A stretch of DNA of 64,000 bases from Paludibacter sp. (GTDB lineage Bacteria > Bacteroidota > Bacteroidia > Bacteroidales > Paludibacteraceae): positions 1-64,000 of the forward strand of contig JAQUWU010000013.1 in NCBI GenBank assembly GCA_028692715.1, given 5' to 3'. Positions 47,410 to 57,489 of the stretch are shown here, in pieces (position 1 is the first letter of the stretch; each line of letters starts with the position of its first letter). Made by a program: the position numbers and the translations under genes. Below the pieces are notes generated by a model. The model worked only from the letters and a program-made list of their open reading frames with translations. It ran no database searches and had not been told where the DNA came from.

Positions 47410-48792
47410 TTAATTGACATTCAATTTCTGATGACTAACTTCTGAAATTAAGCTAACAGGAGAATTGATTTTTGACGAATTTACTTTAATATCTTTCCAC
47501 TTACAGTTTTGAATCAATGTTTTGTCAAAAGAACCATTTTTGGCAATTATTTCAAGATTTTCAAAAGTAAAATCTTTAAGTTGATATTGTGTAGAAGATT
47601 TCACACTAATGAATGTATTACATTCAACTTTGCAATTGCGCATAACAATAGAACTAGCCGTTGACTTTGGTTGGGTTTGTCCTTTTAAATCAAAAAACTG
47701 AGTCCATGGACTTATGTTAAGAAACACTCGAGAAGAACCAGTTATATCTTCTACCAATATATATTCATGTCTTTGTGGAGTATCAGGTCTCATTTTAAGC
47801 AATAATAAATTATGTGCATTTTTTAGATTACACCTGCGAAAAATCACATTATAAGTATGTACAGATTCGCTTCCAAGAGTTAGAGCCGGACATTCATCTA
47901 TCGTATTGTCTTCAATAATAATATTCTTATTACATCCATTGTTCGAATCTTTATCTGCGTTGGGACCTTTACCCCCTTTTAAGCAGATTCCATCATCATT
48001 TACTGATATATAACAATTTTTAATCAACACATTGCTACATACATCCAAATCAATTCCATCAGAGCTTGGAGATGGAGTACCTGTTTTTTTGTTAGGAGCA
48101 TATATATAAACTCCAAGAATTTTAAGACTTTCGCATTTGTAATAGTGTGAAGTCCAAAAAGGTGAATTTATTAATTTCACTCCAGATATTGTTATGTTTT
48201 TACAATTTGAAACATATAATAATCTAGGACGTTGTTCGTCCATATTAGTACATTTAGGATTCCATTTTCGCCTCAACCAGAATGCTCTCCAATATCTATG
48301 TCCATTGCCATTTATGGTTCCCCTCCCTGAAATAGTAAAACCATCAATGCTATCAGCATTAACGAGAGCCGCAAAATAATTCAATGTTTGACCTTCAATT
48401 CGGGTCGGAACTATTCTGAAGTCAGCAATATCATCACTTCCTTTCAAGACAGCATCTTTTTCGAGGAATAAATGTGTATTTTGTTTAAAAAATAGTGAGC
48501 CACTCAGGAACGTTCCTTTAGGAACAATAATAACACCACCACCATTTTTGGCGGCGTTATCGATAATTGACTGTATTTGTTTTGTTTGCACCGTGTTGCT
48601 GTCAATCTTCACACCATAATCCGTAATTATATATTTTTTCCCAAGATTTGAAATATCAGTTGGTTTAAATTGCGAAAACCATGCAGGGATATGAGAACCA
48701 TCAGGAAATGTATCCTGAGCATATAATTCTAGGTTAATCTGAAAACCTAACAATATTAGAATGACAATATAAGAGATTTTACGAATTTTCAT
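47410..48792 (-). CDS. GH28 polygalacturonase/rhamnogalacturonase-type hydrolase
   Basis: A 460-residue secreted right-handed beta-helix enzyme with a signal peptide (about 1-26, ending ELYAQD). GH28 motifs are SDGIDLDVCSN (about 246-256) and NDDGICLKGGKG (about 265-276), which carry the catalytic Asp residues, then TLGSESV and LLLKMRPDTPQRHEY, matching the GHG and RxK regions in altered form. The N-terminal IITDYGVKIDS and GGVIIVPKGTFLSGSL are typical of the family. It hydrolyses galacturonic acid linkages in homogalacturonan or RG-I; the context favours rhamnogalacturonan. It is 19 bases downstream of SusD, in one operon with SusC. Confidence 0.9.
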   Translation of the reverse strand: MKIRKISYIVILILLGFQINLELYAQDTFPDGSHIPAWFSQFKPTDISNLGKKYIITDYGVKIDSNTVQTKQIQSIIDNAAKNGGGVIIVPKGTFLSGSLFFKQNTHLFLEKDAVLKGSDDIADFRIVPTRIEGQTLNYFAALVNADSIDGFTISGRGTINGNGHRYWRAFWLRRKWNPKCTNMDEQRPRLLYVSNCKNITISGVKLINSPFWTSHYYKCESLKILGVYIYAPNKKTGTPSPSSDGIDLDVCSNVLIKNCYISVNDDGICLKGGKGPNADKDSNNGCNKNIIIEDNTIDECPALTLGSESVHTYNVIFRRCNLKNAHNLLLLKMRPDTPQRHEYILVEDITGSSRVFLNISPWTQFFDLKGQTQPKSTASSIVMRNCKVECNTFISVKSSTQYQLKDFTFENLEIIAKNGSFDKTLIQNCKWKDIKVNSSKINSPVSLISEVSHQKLNVN

Positions 48793-48811
48793 TTGTTGTT
48801 TTTTTTTATTA

Positions 48812-50587
48812 TCAATTTACTTTTATGTACCATTTGTCTGACGAGCTTAAATCAGCAGCAGTATTTCCTGATTTATCAAATTTCTTTTTTATATTTTCAT
48901 CCCATAAAAACCGATCACCTTTTCCTGCTTCTTCTTTGTTTAGTCGACGTGCTACACGGACAAGATCTTCCCATCGATGTCCTTCAAATCCGAGTTCGAG
49001 TGCTGCTTCTTGTATGATAACATTTTCCATAAAATGAATAGAGTCATCCTTCGTAACACATGTTTCAGGAAAAGTTAGGGATTTTAAAGAAACGCGGCCT
49101 CTTATTCCGACGCTACTGCGCCACGGTGCTCGAATATATGGTTGATCACTCTGACGGGCATCGAAAGTAAATGGATACGGGTATAAATTGAAAGGATTTT
49201 CTCCCGGTATTTTAATGGAATCACCCGGATAAGTTGTACCATCAGCTTTAGTGTAAACAAAAGTATTTCCTTTTAATCCCGAATTTACCATTGCCCATGC
49301 CAATTTAGGATAACCAGCTCTATTTGCTGCTTCGGCAAAACGTAAATGTAATCCACCTGCTCTGTAAAGCCACCAACCACCGGCATAATTTCCATTTGGA
49401 ATTTCATCGAACATGGAATATTTACGTATTACATTATCATTCCCAACTTTATCGAATCCTCCGGTTAATCCACGTGCATCAAATGGAGCACTATTTAATT
49501 GCACTTGATTTCCCCAAACAGATTCTACTGCATAATCAGATGGCTTAAGCTTATATGAACCATTCTTAATTACTGGATCAAAAAGCTTACGAAATGCTGT
49601 GAAATCACTATTGTAGCGCTTATCATAACTAACAAACCAAATCATTTCATTTAGTCCGTTGGTTGTAGTTGAAGCAAACATTCTTCTCCAAGTATTGAAC
49701 ATTGAGTTAACGTCATCTCCATAATATCTATAATAACCCACACCATACCAAGTTGGCAAACTTTCACCTTTGTTAACCACATCCGAGCCACCAGGGCCTA
49801 CCAAGCGATATTTAGAGACATCACCATTTGCTTCACCAGTGGCTAAAACCAACCGATACTGTAATGCTGCAGATTCATATTGATCATTAAATAAATACAA
49901 ATCACCAAGCAAACAATGTTTGTTGATAAACATTGAAGCAAGCGAATAAACATCATCGATCTTGTCTTTAATCAGATTAGAGACTTTATAATCTTCTAAA
50001 GTTGATAATGATTCCATTTCAGCGATTAATGTAGGAATTAAATCATCTATAGAAAGTTCAATACCATTATTTACATCATTTTCGGAATAAACCGGAGTTG
50101 TAAAATAAGTTGCTTTACCAAACTGAATTCCAATTTGCAAATAAACCCATACTCTAATTGAAGCCACATCAGAATATCTTTCGTTATATTCATCTTGAGT
50201 AATTTTTTTATCCGATAACATGGATTTTAAATTCGTCATAATATCATTACTAAATTGAATGATACCATAGAATTTTGAAACATTTGCCCAAGGATTTTCT
50301 TTAGATGGACGATTATTATTTATTTCTTCCAGGTAATAGTCAGCATTGGGAGTAATGTCAAGCAAATCAGCACGAAGTTCATTGAGCACAACAACCTGCG
50401 CTTGCAATTCTGAAAATCTACCGTAAAGCCCAAGTATGGCTGCATCAACATCTTCAGTTCCAGTATAGAATTGTTTGTAATCCAATACTTCCAATGGTTC
50501 AGTTTCACACGATGAAAAAGTGAAAATCAATGACAAAAGAGCTGTTGCAGCTAGATAATTTTTTATTTTTTTTATGATGCTTTTCAT
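48812..50587 (-). CDS. SusD-like surface glycan-binding lipoprotein
   Basis: A 591-residue RagB/SusD protein with the lipobox TFSSCET (Cys about 27), DVDAAILGLYGRFSELQAQV at the N-terminus, a helical TPR core and the family's late LRFAEAANRAGYPKLAW and ELGFEGHRWEDLVRVARRLNK. Its C-terminus WYIKVN is typical. Encoded 17 bases after its SusC and 19 bases before GH28, so all three are co-transcribed. Confidence 0.93.
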   Translation of the reverse strand: MKSIIKKIKNYLAATALLSLIFTFSSCETEPLEVLDYKQFYTGTEDVDAAILGLYGRFSELQAQVVVLNELRADLLDITPNADYYLEEINNNRPSKENPWANVSKFYGIIQFSNDIMTNLKSMLSDKKITQDEYNERYSDVASIRVWVYLQIGIQFGKATYFTTPVYSENDVNNGIELSIDDLIPTLIAEMESLSTLEDYKVSNLIKDKIDDVYSLASMFINKHCLLGDLYLFNDQYESAALQYRLVLATGEANGDVSKYRLVGPGGSDVVNKGESLPTWYGVGYYRYYGDDVNSMFNTWRRMFASTTTNGLNEMIWFVSYDKRYNSDFTAFRKLFDPVIKNGSYKLKPSDYAVESVWGNQVQLNSAPFDARGLTGGFDKVGNDNVIRKYSMFDEIPNGNYAGGWWLYRAGGLHLRFAEAANRAGYPKLAWAMVNSGLKGNTFVYTKADGTTYPGDSIKIPGENPFNLYPYPFTFDARQSDQPYIRAPWRSSVGIRGRVSLKSLTFPETCVTKDDSIHFMENVIIQEAALELGFEGHRWEDLVRVARRLNKEEAGKGDRFLWDENIKKKFDKSGNTAADLSSSDKWYIKVN

Positions 50588-50604
50588 ATATTAATTTCTT
50601 TTTT

Positions 50605-53600
50605 TTACAATCCCAAACTTAAGCCAATTGAAAAAATTCTTGGTTGTGCTGACACACATGGATCAATTCCATAATACAATGGAGATTGTCCAAATGCAAA
50701 TTCAGGATCTACACCTTTATACTTTGTAAATGTCAGAAGGTTTTCTGCAGTCGCAAAAACTGTAAACTGGTTGACAAATAATTTTAAATTTTGAGGAAAT
50801 TGGTATTCTATTGTTAGTGTTTTCATGCGTAGATATGAACCATCTTCTATCCAACGATCACTAAAGCGGGCATTCCCCATTGGATCTCCCAATATTGCCA
50901 TTGGTAAAGTTGTTATATCACCTTCCTTTTTCCATCTGGTCAAAGTTGAAAGTGACTGGTTATTGTAAGTTGAAAGTCCTTCTAATTGTGAGCGTGTATA
51001 ATTATAAACATCGTTTCCTAAGGAATATAAAAAATTGGCGTATAACATCCAGTTTTTATATTTAAAGGAACTTGTTATACCACCATATAGATCAGGGTTA
51101 GGATTGCCAATGATTATCCGATCGTTTTCATCAATTAAATTATCTCCACCGGTTTGATTTACAAATTTCACATCTCCTGCTCCAAATGGCACTTGTACTA
51201 AACCATGCATTTCATAAAGACCATCAGCTTGAGCATCTGATTTTGTGGAATATACTCCATTTGTTTCATAACCATAAAATACACCAAGTGGCTGACCAAC
51301 CTTTGTTTGTATATTTGCACCTAGAACTTCAGAAATAAATTCTTCGTCCGATAAATTGAGAATTAAGTTTTTATTGTGCGAAACATTCAAACCCAAATCC
51401 CATTTAAATGACTCTGTGTTGAATACCCTTACATTAACAGATATATCTACCCCGGTATTACGCATTTTTCCAGCATTTGAAAAGCTCGTAGAAAATCCTG
51501 TACGTTGATCCGGTGTGGTCTGTAAAATCATATTGGAAATTGTGTTTGAGTACAAATCAAGTCCAAGATTTATTCGCTCATTAAATATTGAAAAATCGAA
51601 ACCACCGTTCATTCTTGTCATTTTTTCTGGTTCGAGGAAGGTGTCTGCAAGATTTCCAAGTGCCATTCCATAATTCCCGAGAATGTTTTGAGAAACATAA
51701 TAACGGTGTGCAGTATTATTTCCTATTTCATCATTACCACTGACACCCAAACTTCCACGTATTTTTAATAATGAAATCCAATCTAACTCTTTCATAAATT
51801 TTTCACTACTTACTATCCATGCAGCAGCAACTTGTGGATATAAAAACATTGTAGGTGCATTCTCTCCTGAACGTGAAGTGCCATCGGCAGAAACAGCCAA
51901 ATTAAACAAATAGCGATTGGATATTGTATAATCTAGATTTGCGTAAGCCGACAACCAATTCCAGGCGCCAATACTGCCTCCGATTCTTCTCAGAAGCGCA
52001 TCGCCATATCCTATGCCTTTAAAGTCGTCTGAAAGAGAGTTATATCCCCTGCCGTAATCATCTTCGGCATTATTACTTTGATAACGAAAACCTGCATTTG
52101 CAGCAATTTTATGATCTATAGAAATTTGTTTGTTATAATTGGCAAATGCATTTAAATATAAAGACAATAGTCTGTTGACATTATGTTGAGATTCATTTCG
52201 AACATCAGTATTGTTAATTTGATCATACTTAATTCCTGTAGAGGAATAGAAAATCCTTTCGCGTCCTTTATTGTAATTAATTCCAAGCAACATATTCAGA
52301 TCTAAATCCTTACTGATTTTCGTTCCTAAAAGAAAATTTCCTAAAAACCGATAATTTAAATTTTCAACCAGATTATTGTTTATTAATACATATGGATTTG
52401 AATTCCCAAAAATATCGTAATCTTCAACATTTGGAGAAGGTGTTCCTTCTTCTGTATAAAAATGGGTTGAAGTAAAAGGTGATTTAGTAAGTGCTGAAAG
52501 TATTGGATTAAATCTAATATTACTTCCTTCGTTTACCAAATTTTTTGTGCCAAAAATATAACTCATATTTGTATGGAAATAGGACTTATTAGTCAATTTA
52601 ACTTCTGCATTAAAGCGTGTATTGAAACGTTGGTAGCCTGTATTGATTATTGTTCCTTTCTGGTTAAGAAAACCCAGTGATAACATATAATTTGCAACCT
52701 CATCACCCCCTGAGACATTTAAATAATAGTTCTGATTAATACTATTCTGATAAATTTGATCCTGCCAGTTAGTTTCATGATTGTAGCGATAATAATCAGG
52801 GTTACCTTCATAGCCCCATGATTGCATTACAGGTTTATTAGTATTAAAATAGGGCAATGTATTCATTTCTGCAAATGACATGTCCAGGTTTTGACGTTGA
52901 ATTAACTCTGCAAGTAAATATTTGTGTTCCGAAGCATTTAAAACTGGAAATTGAACAGGTTCAACATTAATACCTGTGTGCAGATGTGCATTAATTGTAG
53001 TTTTCAGTTCTTTTGCCTTTTTAGTTTTAATTAAAATAACTCCGTTTCCACCTTTCACGCCATAAATTGAAGTTCCATCCTTAAGTACTGTTATAGATTC
53101 AATATCTTTTACATCGATTGATGATAAAGGATTTGCAAAATAATTATCAATAAGCGAAGTAGAATAATTACTGTTTTCCATTGGTATTCCATCAACAACA
53201 AAAAGTGGCATCGCACCTGCATTCATAGAATTCAACCCCCTAATATAAATATTTGAACCATTTCCGGGCAAACCAGAACGGATTATTGAATTTACACCGC
53301 TTAAAGAACCTTTAAAAAGAGCATCAGGAGTCTCAGCAACGCTTAAGTCTGTGTTTTCACTTATGCTGCTCCACGTATTAGGTAAATAAGTAGAACTATG
53401 ATATTTGCCATCGAAAGTATAAATATCCTTTTGTGAACCTTTATAACCTACTTCAAATAATTGTATAATGAGTTGTTCATGACCTCTAATAGCAACTTCC
53501 TTTTTAGCATATCCGGCACCTGTAACAACAAGTACAACATCATTCTTAGGTAACACCATTGTAAACGAGCCATCATCATTTGTAATTTCACTGGTTAAAC

Positions 53601-53763
53601 CAGTTAAATCAATATGAATACCAGCAAGAGGTTTACCTGTAGCCCCATTAACAACTTTGCCTTGAACCTTGAAAGTTACTTGACTTATATTTTCAGCGGT
53701 GACTTTACCAGAACATATCAATAAGACAATTATTGCTATTACGAAAATTAATTTTTTAGTCAT
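50605..53763 (-). CDS. SusC-like TonB-dependent transporter, divergent N-terminus
   Basis: A 1052-residue receptor with a signal peptide (about 1-23, ending KVTAE) and a carboxypeptidase-D-like domain (KVVNGATGKPLAGIHIDLTG). In place of the usual VVVVGYG-type linker it has a shortened stretch LFEVGYKGSQKDIYTF. The plug has NIYIRGLNSMNAGAMPLFVVDG and a variant SIYGVKGGNGVILIKTK. The barrel ends in PRIFSIGLSLGL. The linker change could affect contact with TonB or the periplasmic partner, but the protein is full length and paired with SusD. It follows the fasciclin lipoprotein by 71 bases. Confidence 0.93.
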   Translation of the reverse strand: MTKKLIFVIAIIVLLICSGKVTAENISQVTFKVQGKVVNGATGKPLAGIHIDLTGLTSEITNDDGSFTMVLPKNDVVLVVTGAGYAKKEVAIRGHEQLIIQLFEVGYKGSQKDIYTFDGKYHSSTYLPNTWSSISENTDLSVAETPDALFKGSLSGVNSIIRSGLPGNGSNIYIRGLNSMNAGAMPLFVVDGIPMENSNYSTSLIDNYFANPLSSIDVKDIESITVLKDGTSIYGVKGGNGVILIKTKKAKELKTTINAHLHTGINVEPVQFPVLNASEHKYLLAELIQRQNLDMSFAEMNTLPYFNTNKPVMQSWGYEGNPDYYRYNHETNWQDQIYQNSINQNYYLNVSGGDEVANYMLSLGFLNQKGTIINTGYQRFNTRFNAEVKLTNKSYFHTNMSYIFGTKNLVNEGSNIRFNPILSALTKSPFTSTHFYTEEGTPSPNVEDYDIFGNSNPYVLINNNLVENLNYRFLGNFLLGTKISKDLDLNMLLGINYNKGRERIFYSSTGIKYDQINNTDVRNESQHNVNRLLSLYLNAFANYNKQISIDHKIAANAGFRYQSNNAEDDYGRGYNSLSDDFKGIGYGDALLRRIGGSIGAWNWLSAYANLDYTISNRYLFNLAVSADGTSRSGENAPTMFLYPQVAAAWIVSSEKFMKELDWISLLKIRGSLGVSGNDEIGNNTAHRYYVSQNILGNYGMALGNLADTFLEPEKMTRMNGGFDFSIFNERINLGLDLYSNTISNMILQTTPDQRTGFSTSFSNAGKMRNTGVDISVNVRVFNTESFKWDLGLNVSHNKNLILNLSDEEFISEVLGANIQTKVGQPLGVFYGYETNGVYSTKSDAQADGLYEMHGLVQVPFGAGDVKFVNQTGGDNLIDENDRIIIGNPNPDLYGGITSSFKYKNWMLYANFLYSLGNDVYNYTRSQLEGLSTYNNQSLSTLTRWKKEGDITTLPMAILGDPMGNARFSDRWIEDGSYLRMKTLTIEYQFPQNLKLFVNQFTVFATAENLLTFTKYKGVDPEFAFGQSPLYYGIDPCVSAQPRIFSIGLSLGL

Positions 53764-53834
53764 ATTTTGTTATGTGAATTTTTATAATATATTAACAATA
53801 CATTCAATTCTGAATGAAATACATAAAATCAATC

Positions 53835-55565
53835 TCAATCATTTGGATCAACAATTGGTTTAATTTTAAGATAATTGAGAAACATTAATCCTGGATAACT
53901 GGTTCTAGTAAACGTATTTGTAACTAAAAATGTGGCTTTACCATATGTTGGACAGATGATTTGACTTCCCAAACCAAATGCATCTACTTCTGTCAGAAGA
54001 GTAGCAGGTGTACCAAGCACAAAATATGAAGTTGCCTCTGTTTCGTTTACCGATTTTTTAAATCGTTTCAATATGGTTTCTCTATTTATACCAGCAGAAT
54101 CAATGCCGCCCATACAGGTAAATGCACTAAAATTATTTGCGATATATCCATCTGCTGTGCGTTTTACTACAGACTCGCCCGGGAAACTCAACATCAATTT
54201 TTGGTGAATTGCTACAGGAATTGTATCATAAATTCTAACTTTTGCATCATTATAACCCAAGTCAATTCTCATTCCTACTAAATGCGATGATACATCGTCA
54301 TACGCATTCCATGCGATTTCATAAGATGTGGAATAGAGGGTTGGTTCATATTTCAAATAGCAATTTATAGCATTTGTACGGTTGTCGCCATCGTATCTGA
54401 TTGAACCAGAAGATTGACTCACATCAACTAGTGAATCAGTCCCATTTATTGCAAACAAACGACGGGTAAAATTGTGAGTAAAAACGGTAACACCTTTGAG
54501 CAATATATCATTTCCACCCTTTGCCCACGATCTGTATCTTTCTAACCATGGATCCTGAGGATATCTTTCAACATAATCATTTGCATCAATAATTTGTTCT
54601 TTTATTTTATTTTGATATATTTTAATATCTGCCGCACTGACTTTATATACCATCCCGTTTGATGCCTGATAGCTTTCTTTGATATTTGCAAAATCAATAT
54701 CAACCAACACATTCTTTGTAGAAGGGAAACGTCCGGATTCAGTAATTTTTACACTACTTAATACAAGATCTCCGGTAATTTGATTCAATATTTCTTTTTC
54801 CATTTTAACCACATCTTTCTGAAAGAAATACTTTTTGTATTTGTTTTTCAGAATATCGAATGCTGCGTTATCAATTAGTAATACAGTGAAATTCAGATTT
54901 TCATTATCGACCGGATAATTCGAAAGAAAATCATTTTGTGCTGTCCATATTGTATCGTAAATAGGTTTTCCATGTATATCAACTCCTGTTTGAATACTTT
55001 TTTCGGTATCCATTACTTCACGAAACTCAGATTGGATGTATGAAACCTGATTATAATCTGATTGCTCTTTTAGGTATTCCCAAATATTTTTTCTAGGTAA
55101 AATTGATGCTTCAAGAATATGCACGATTCCATTCTTTCCAGTTAAGTTATGGTTAATAATTGTAGCACAGGATATTGTATTTTTGCCTACCGGGATATTC
55201 TTATTGTTGATCATTCGTACACTTTCAGTTTCGAAAGTGCTATCAGCTTTGATAAAATATTGTAAATATGCAATGTAATCCATTATCCAGACTTTCATTT
55301 CTTCTACGTTGTCAATATTTAAATCTTTCAAAGCATCGTTGGTTGGAGCAAAAACAGTAATTGAATTTTCATTCTGAAGAAGTTTATCATATCCTGTTTT
55401 TTGCAATACATTTGTAAATATTGATATTTCAGGTTTTGACTGACATATTTCGAACAAATCTTTGTTGGAAGTGTCATTTCTTAGCTCTAACAGATCATCC
55501 CAGTTATTACAAGAATAAAAAAAACTAACAAATAGGAGAATCGATATTTTTATGGTTAATTTCAT
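53835..55565 (-). CDS. Fasciclin (FAS1) domain lipoprotein
   Basis: A 576-residue lipoprotein (lipobox SFFYSCN, Cys about 19). A FAS1 domain at about 30-180 shows SITVFAPTNDALKDL (H1-type box) and GKNGIVHILEASILPRK (H2-type box). A degenerate second FAS1 (NLNFTVLLIDNAAFDIL) and a beta-rich C-terminal half follow. FAS1 proteins of this kind sit next to SusCD pairs in Bacteroidota and are thought to be surface glycan-binding or adhesive partners. Transcribed between two SusCD pairs, 63 bases after another FAS1 gene. Confidence 0.82.
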   Translation of the reverse strand: MKLTIKISILLFVSFFYSCNNWDDLLELRNDTSNKDLFEICQSKPEISIFTNVLQKTGYDKLLQNENSITVFAPTNDALKDLNIDNVEEMKVWIMDYIAYLQYFIKADSTFETESVRMINNKNIPVGKNTISCATIINHNLTGKNGIVHILEASILPRKNIWEYLKEQSDYNQVSYIQSEFREVMDTEKSIQTGVDIHGKPIYDTIWTAQNDFLSNYPVDNENLNFTVLLIDNAAFDILKNKYKKYFFQKDVVKMEKEILNQITGDLVLSSVKITESGRFPSTKNVLVDIDFANIKESYQASNGMVYKVSAADIKIYQNKIKEQIIDANDYVERYPQDPWLERYRSWAKGGNDILLKGVTVFTHNFTRRLFAINGTDSLVDVSQSSGSIRYDGDNRTNAINCYLKYEPTLYSTSYEIAWNAYDDVSSHLVGMRIDLGYNDAKVRIYDTIPVAIHQKLMLSFPGESVVKRTADGYIANNFSAFTCMGGIDSAGINRETILKRFKKSVNETEATSYFVLGTPATLLTEVDAFGLGSQIICPTYGKATFLVTNTFTRTSYPGLMFLNYLKIKPIVDPND

Positions 55566-55628
55566 ATTTTATTTAATTTTGCAAATGATACTTTAGTTAT
55601 TCATGCATTTAAATTTTTCACTTTTAAT

Positions 55629-57398
55629 TTAGTTGTTTGCATTACAATCTGAATATGGATATATTTCACAATCCTGCATTCCTTCATCTATCCATTTACC
55701 AGCCATATCAATTCTTGGCCAAATCTGATCTTCATCTACTGGAATAAACTGTACCATATCGTACCAACCTTCAGTTCCATCGTTTGTAGATTCAAGTCGT
55801 AGTATATGTCTTCCTGTAGTGTATACTTTTATCGTTCCTAATAAGTGCATACACATAATGCTTGAATACACTCCTGTGTATTGTTTCCAACCTTGCGAAA
55901 GTGCAACTTCAGGTTGAGTATTTGCTAAACTTGGCATATAATCACTCATTTTAAACACATATGGTAATACCTGATCTTCTTTACCATCCTGTTTGAAAAT
56001 AGTTTTCAGAATTGAACTTGATGTACGGCGGTAACCTAGCCAGACTTTATAGGAAATACCATCTTCACCCGTAATTTGATTTTTACCACCTACAAGCACA
56101 GGAGTTTTTAATTCCATCCAACCATTTAGTTTGGTTGACATACGAAATCTTAACCTATCATTATAGGTGTACATATCAGTACCTAATGTTTTAGGCAAAG
56201 CCCATGAATCATAAACTATGGGTTGTGGTGATTTACCTCCCCATGTAATTTCTGATAAATCGCCGGGTAAGAATGTGGCACTACCTCCTTTACGGAATAT
56301 TTTTAAGGCCATAATTTCAGGTTGTTCAGCAATATCCCAATATACCCGATAAGCTGCACGGTTTTTAATAGTAATATTTCCGTTAATTTCGTGTACTACA
56401 CCGTTAGAACATGAATAATTTGAATACTCGCTATCTTTCAGTAATGGAACACCTTCTTCTGTTACTTTTGGCATAATTAGTTCGTTAACAATAATACTAT
56501 TCGATTTTGCCTTAAACATCAGCACCTGACCTTTTATTAATGATTCAATTGCTGAACTTCTCATTAAATCCAATGTATATTGTTGCCTGTTAATTCCATG
56601 ATAACCAATATAATTATAAATAAGTGTATCGGAAACTACAGTTGGTGTATTTTTATGCAGTAATTCTAAAAGTTCTTCCTTGGAGTTGATTCCCGATTTG
56701 GCAAAGGCCTCATTGCTTTGAATAAAGAAAGTATAATTGCGGTTACTTTGAACTACAGAAAATGTATCAACCCAAGATGTTTCGCTGAAAAGCAATTTCA
56801 TTAATGAGTATTCTGATTCTGGTAACGATTGTATCAAATCAGTTATTGTTTGAGTTGGTGGTGTTAATACCTTATCAATTATGTGAATATACCCATTTGC
56901 ACCATGTAGATTGGATGTAATAATATTAGCCTGTCTATTAATTAAATAAGTACTCTTGCCATAGATATTAACAGGTTTATTAGTAAGATATCTGTGGGCG
57001 AAATTTATTGTTGACAATCTGCCTTCTTCAAAATCAGAAGTCGGAATACTGTCCGGTATTAAATGAAATTTTATAATTTCAACAGCTTCATCACTGCTTA
57101 AATCATTTACGCTTGATTTACCTATTGATTGTAAATAATTCTGAATTGCATTATTAGAGGGAACAAACAAAGTATAGTTTCCATATGCATGAATAGTTCC
57201 TCTGAATTTTGCATAATCAATAATGGCTAAAAACTCTGACAATTCATTTTCTTCCAGGATTTCATCTATCATCTTTTCCTCATAGATTTTATATGTAGTT
57301 TCCTGACCTTCCCTTTCACACGAAGTGAAAACAAATTGAACAGATAAAAAGATGATAAAAATCAGTAATGACATTAAATTAAACTGACGTTTTCTCAT
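55629..57398 (-). CDS. Fasciclin (FAS1) domain lipoprotein, two FAS1 repeats
   Basis: A 589-residue lipoprotein. The start at 57398 gives a tidy signal (MRKRQFNLMSLLIFIIF...) with lipobox VFTSCE; the frame also allows 57425. FAS1-1 (about 35-185) has NYTLFVPSNNAIQNYL and GANGYIHIIDKVLTPP. FAS1-2 (about 190-350) has NYTFFIQSNEAFAKSG and CSNGVVHEINGNI. The last 240 residues are beta-rich with tryptophans (ITWGGKSPQP, LNGWMELKTPV) and may bind carbohydrate. Encoded between a SusD and the next FAS1 gene, which points to a shared surface complex. Confidence 0.85.
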   Translation of the reverse strand: MRKRQFNLMSLLIFIIFLSVQFVFTSCEREGQETTYKIYEEKMIDEILEENELSEFLAIIDYAKFRGTIHAYGNYTLFVPSNNAIQNYLQSIGKSSVNDLSSDEAVEIIKFHLIPDSIPTSDFEEGRLSTINFAHRYLTNKPVNIYGKSTYLINRQANIITSNLHGANGYIHIIDKVLTPPTQTITDLIQSLPESEYSLMKLLFSETSWVDTFSVVQSNRNYTFFIQSNEAFAKSGINSKEELLELLHKNTPTVVSDTLIYNYIGYHGINRQQYTLDLMRSSAIESLIKGQVLMFKAKSNSIIVNELIMPKVTEEGVPLLKDSEYSNYSCSNGVVHEINGNITIKNRAAYRVYWDIAEQPEIMALKIFRKGGSATFLPGDLSEITWGGKSPQPIVYDSWALPKTLGTDMYTYNDRLRFRMSTKLNGWMELKTPVLVGGKNQITGEDGISYKVWLGYRRTSSSILKTIFKQDGKEDQVLPYVFKMSDYMPSLANTQPEVALSQGWKQYTGVYSSIMCMHLLGTIKVYTTGRHILRLESTNDGTEGWYDMVQFIPVDEDQIWPRIDMAGKWIDEGMQDCEIYPYSDCNANN

Positions 57399-57489
57399 TA
57401 TTACTTTTATTAATATTTTTTTCATGATAATGTATTATAATTGGTTAAGCTAAACTTCTTGATATTATAGGTTAGCCATTGATTGTTTT

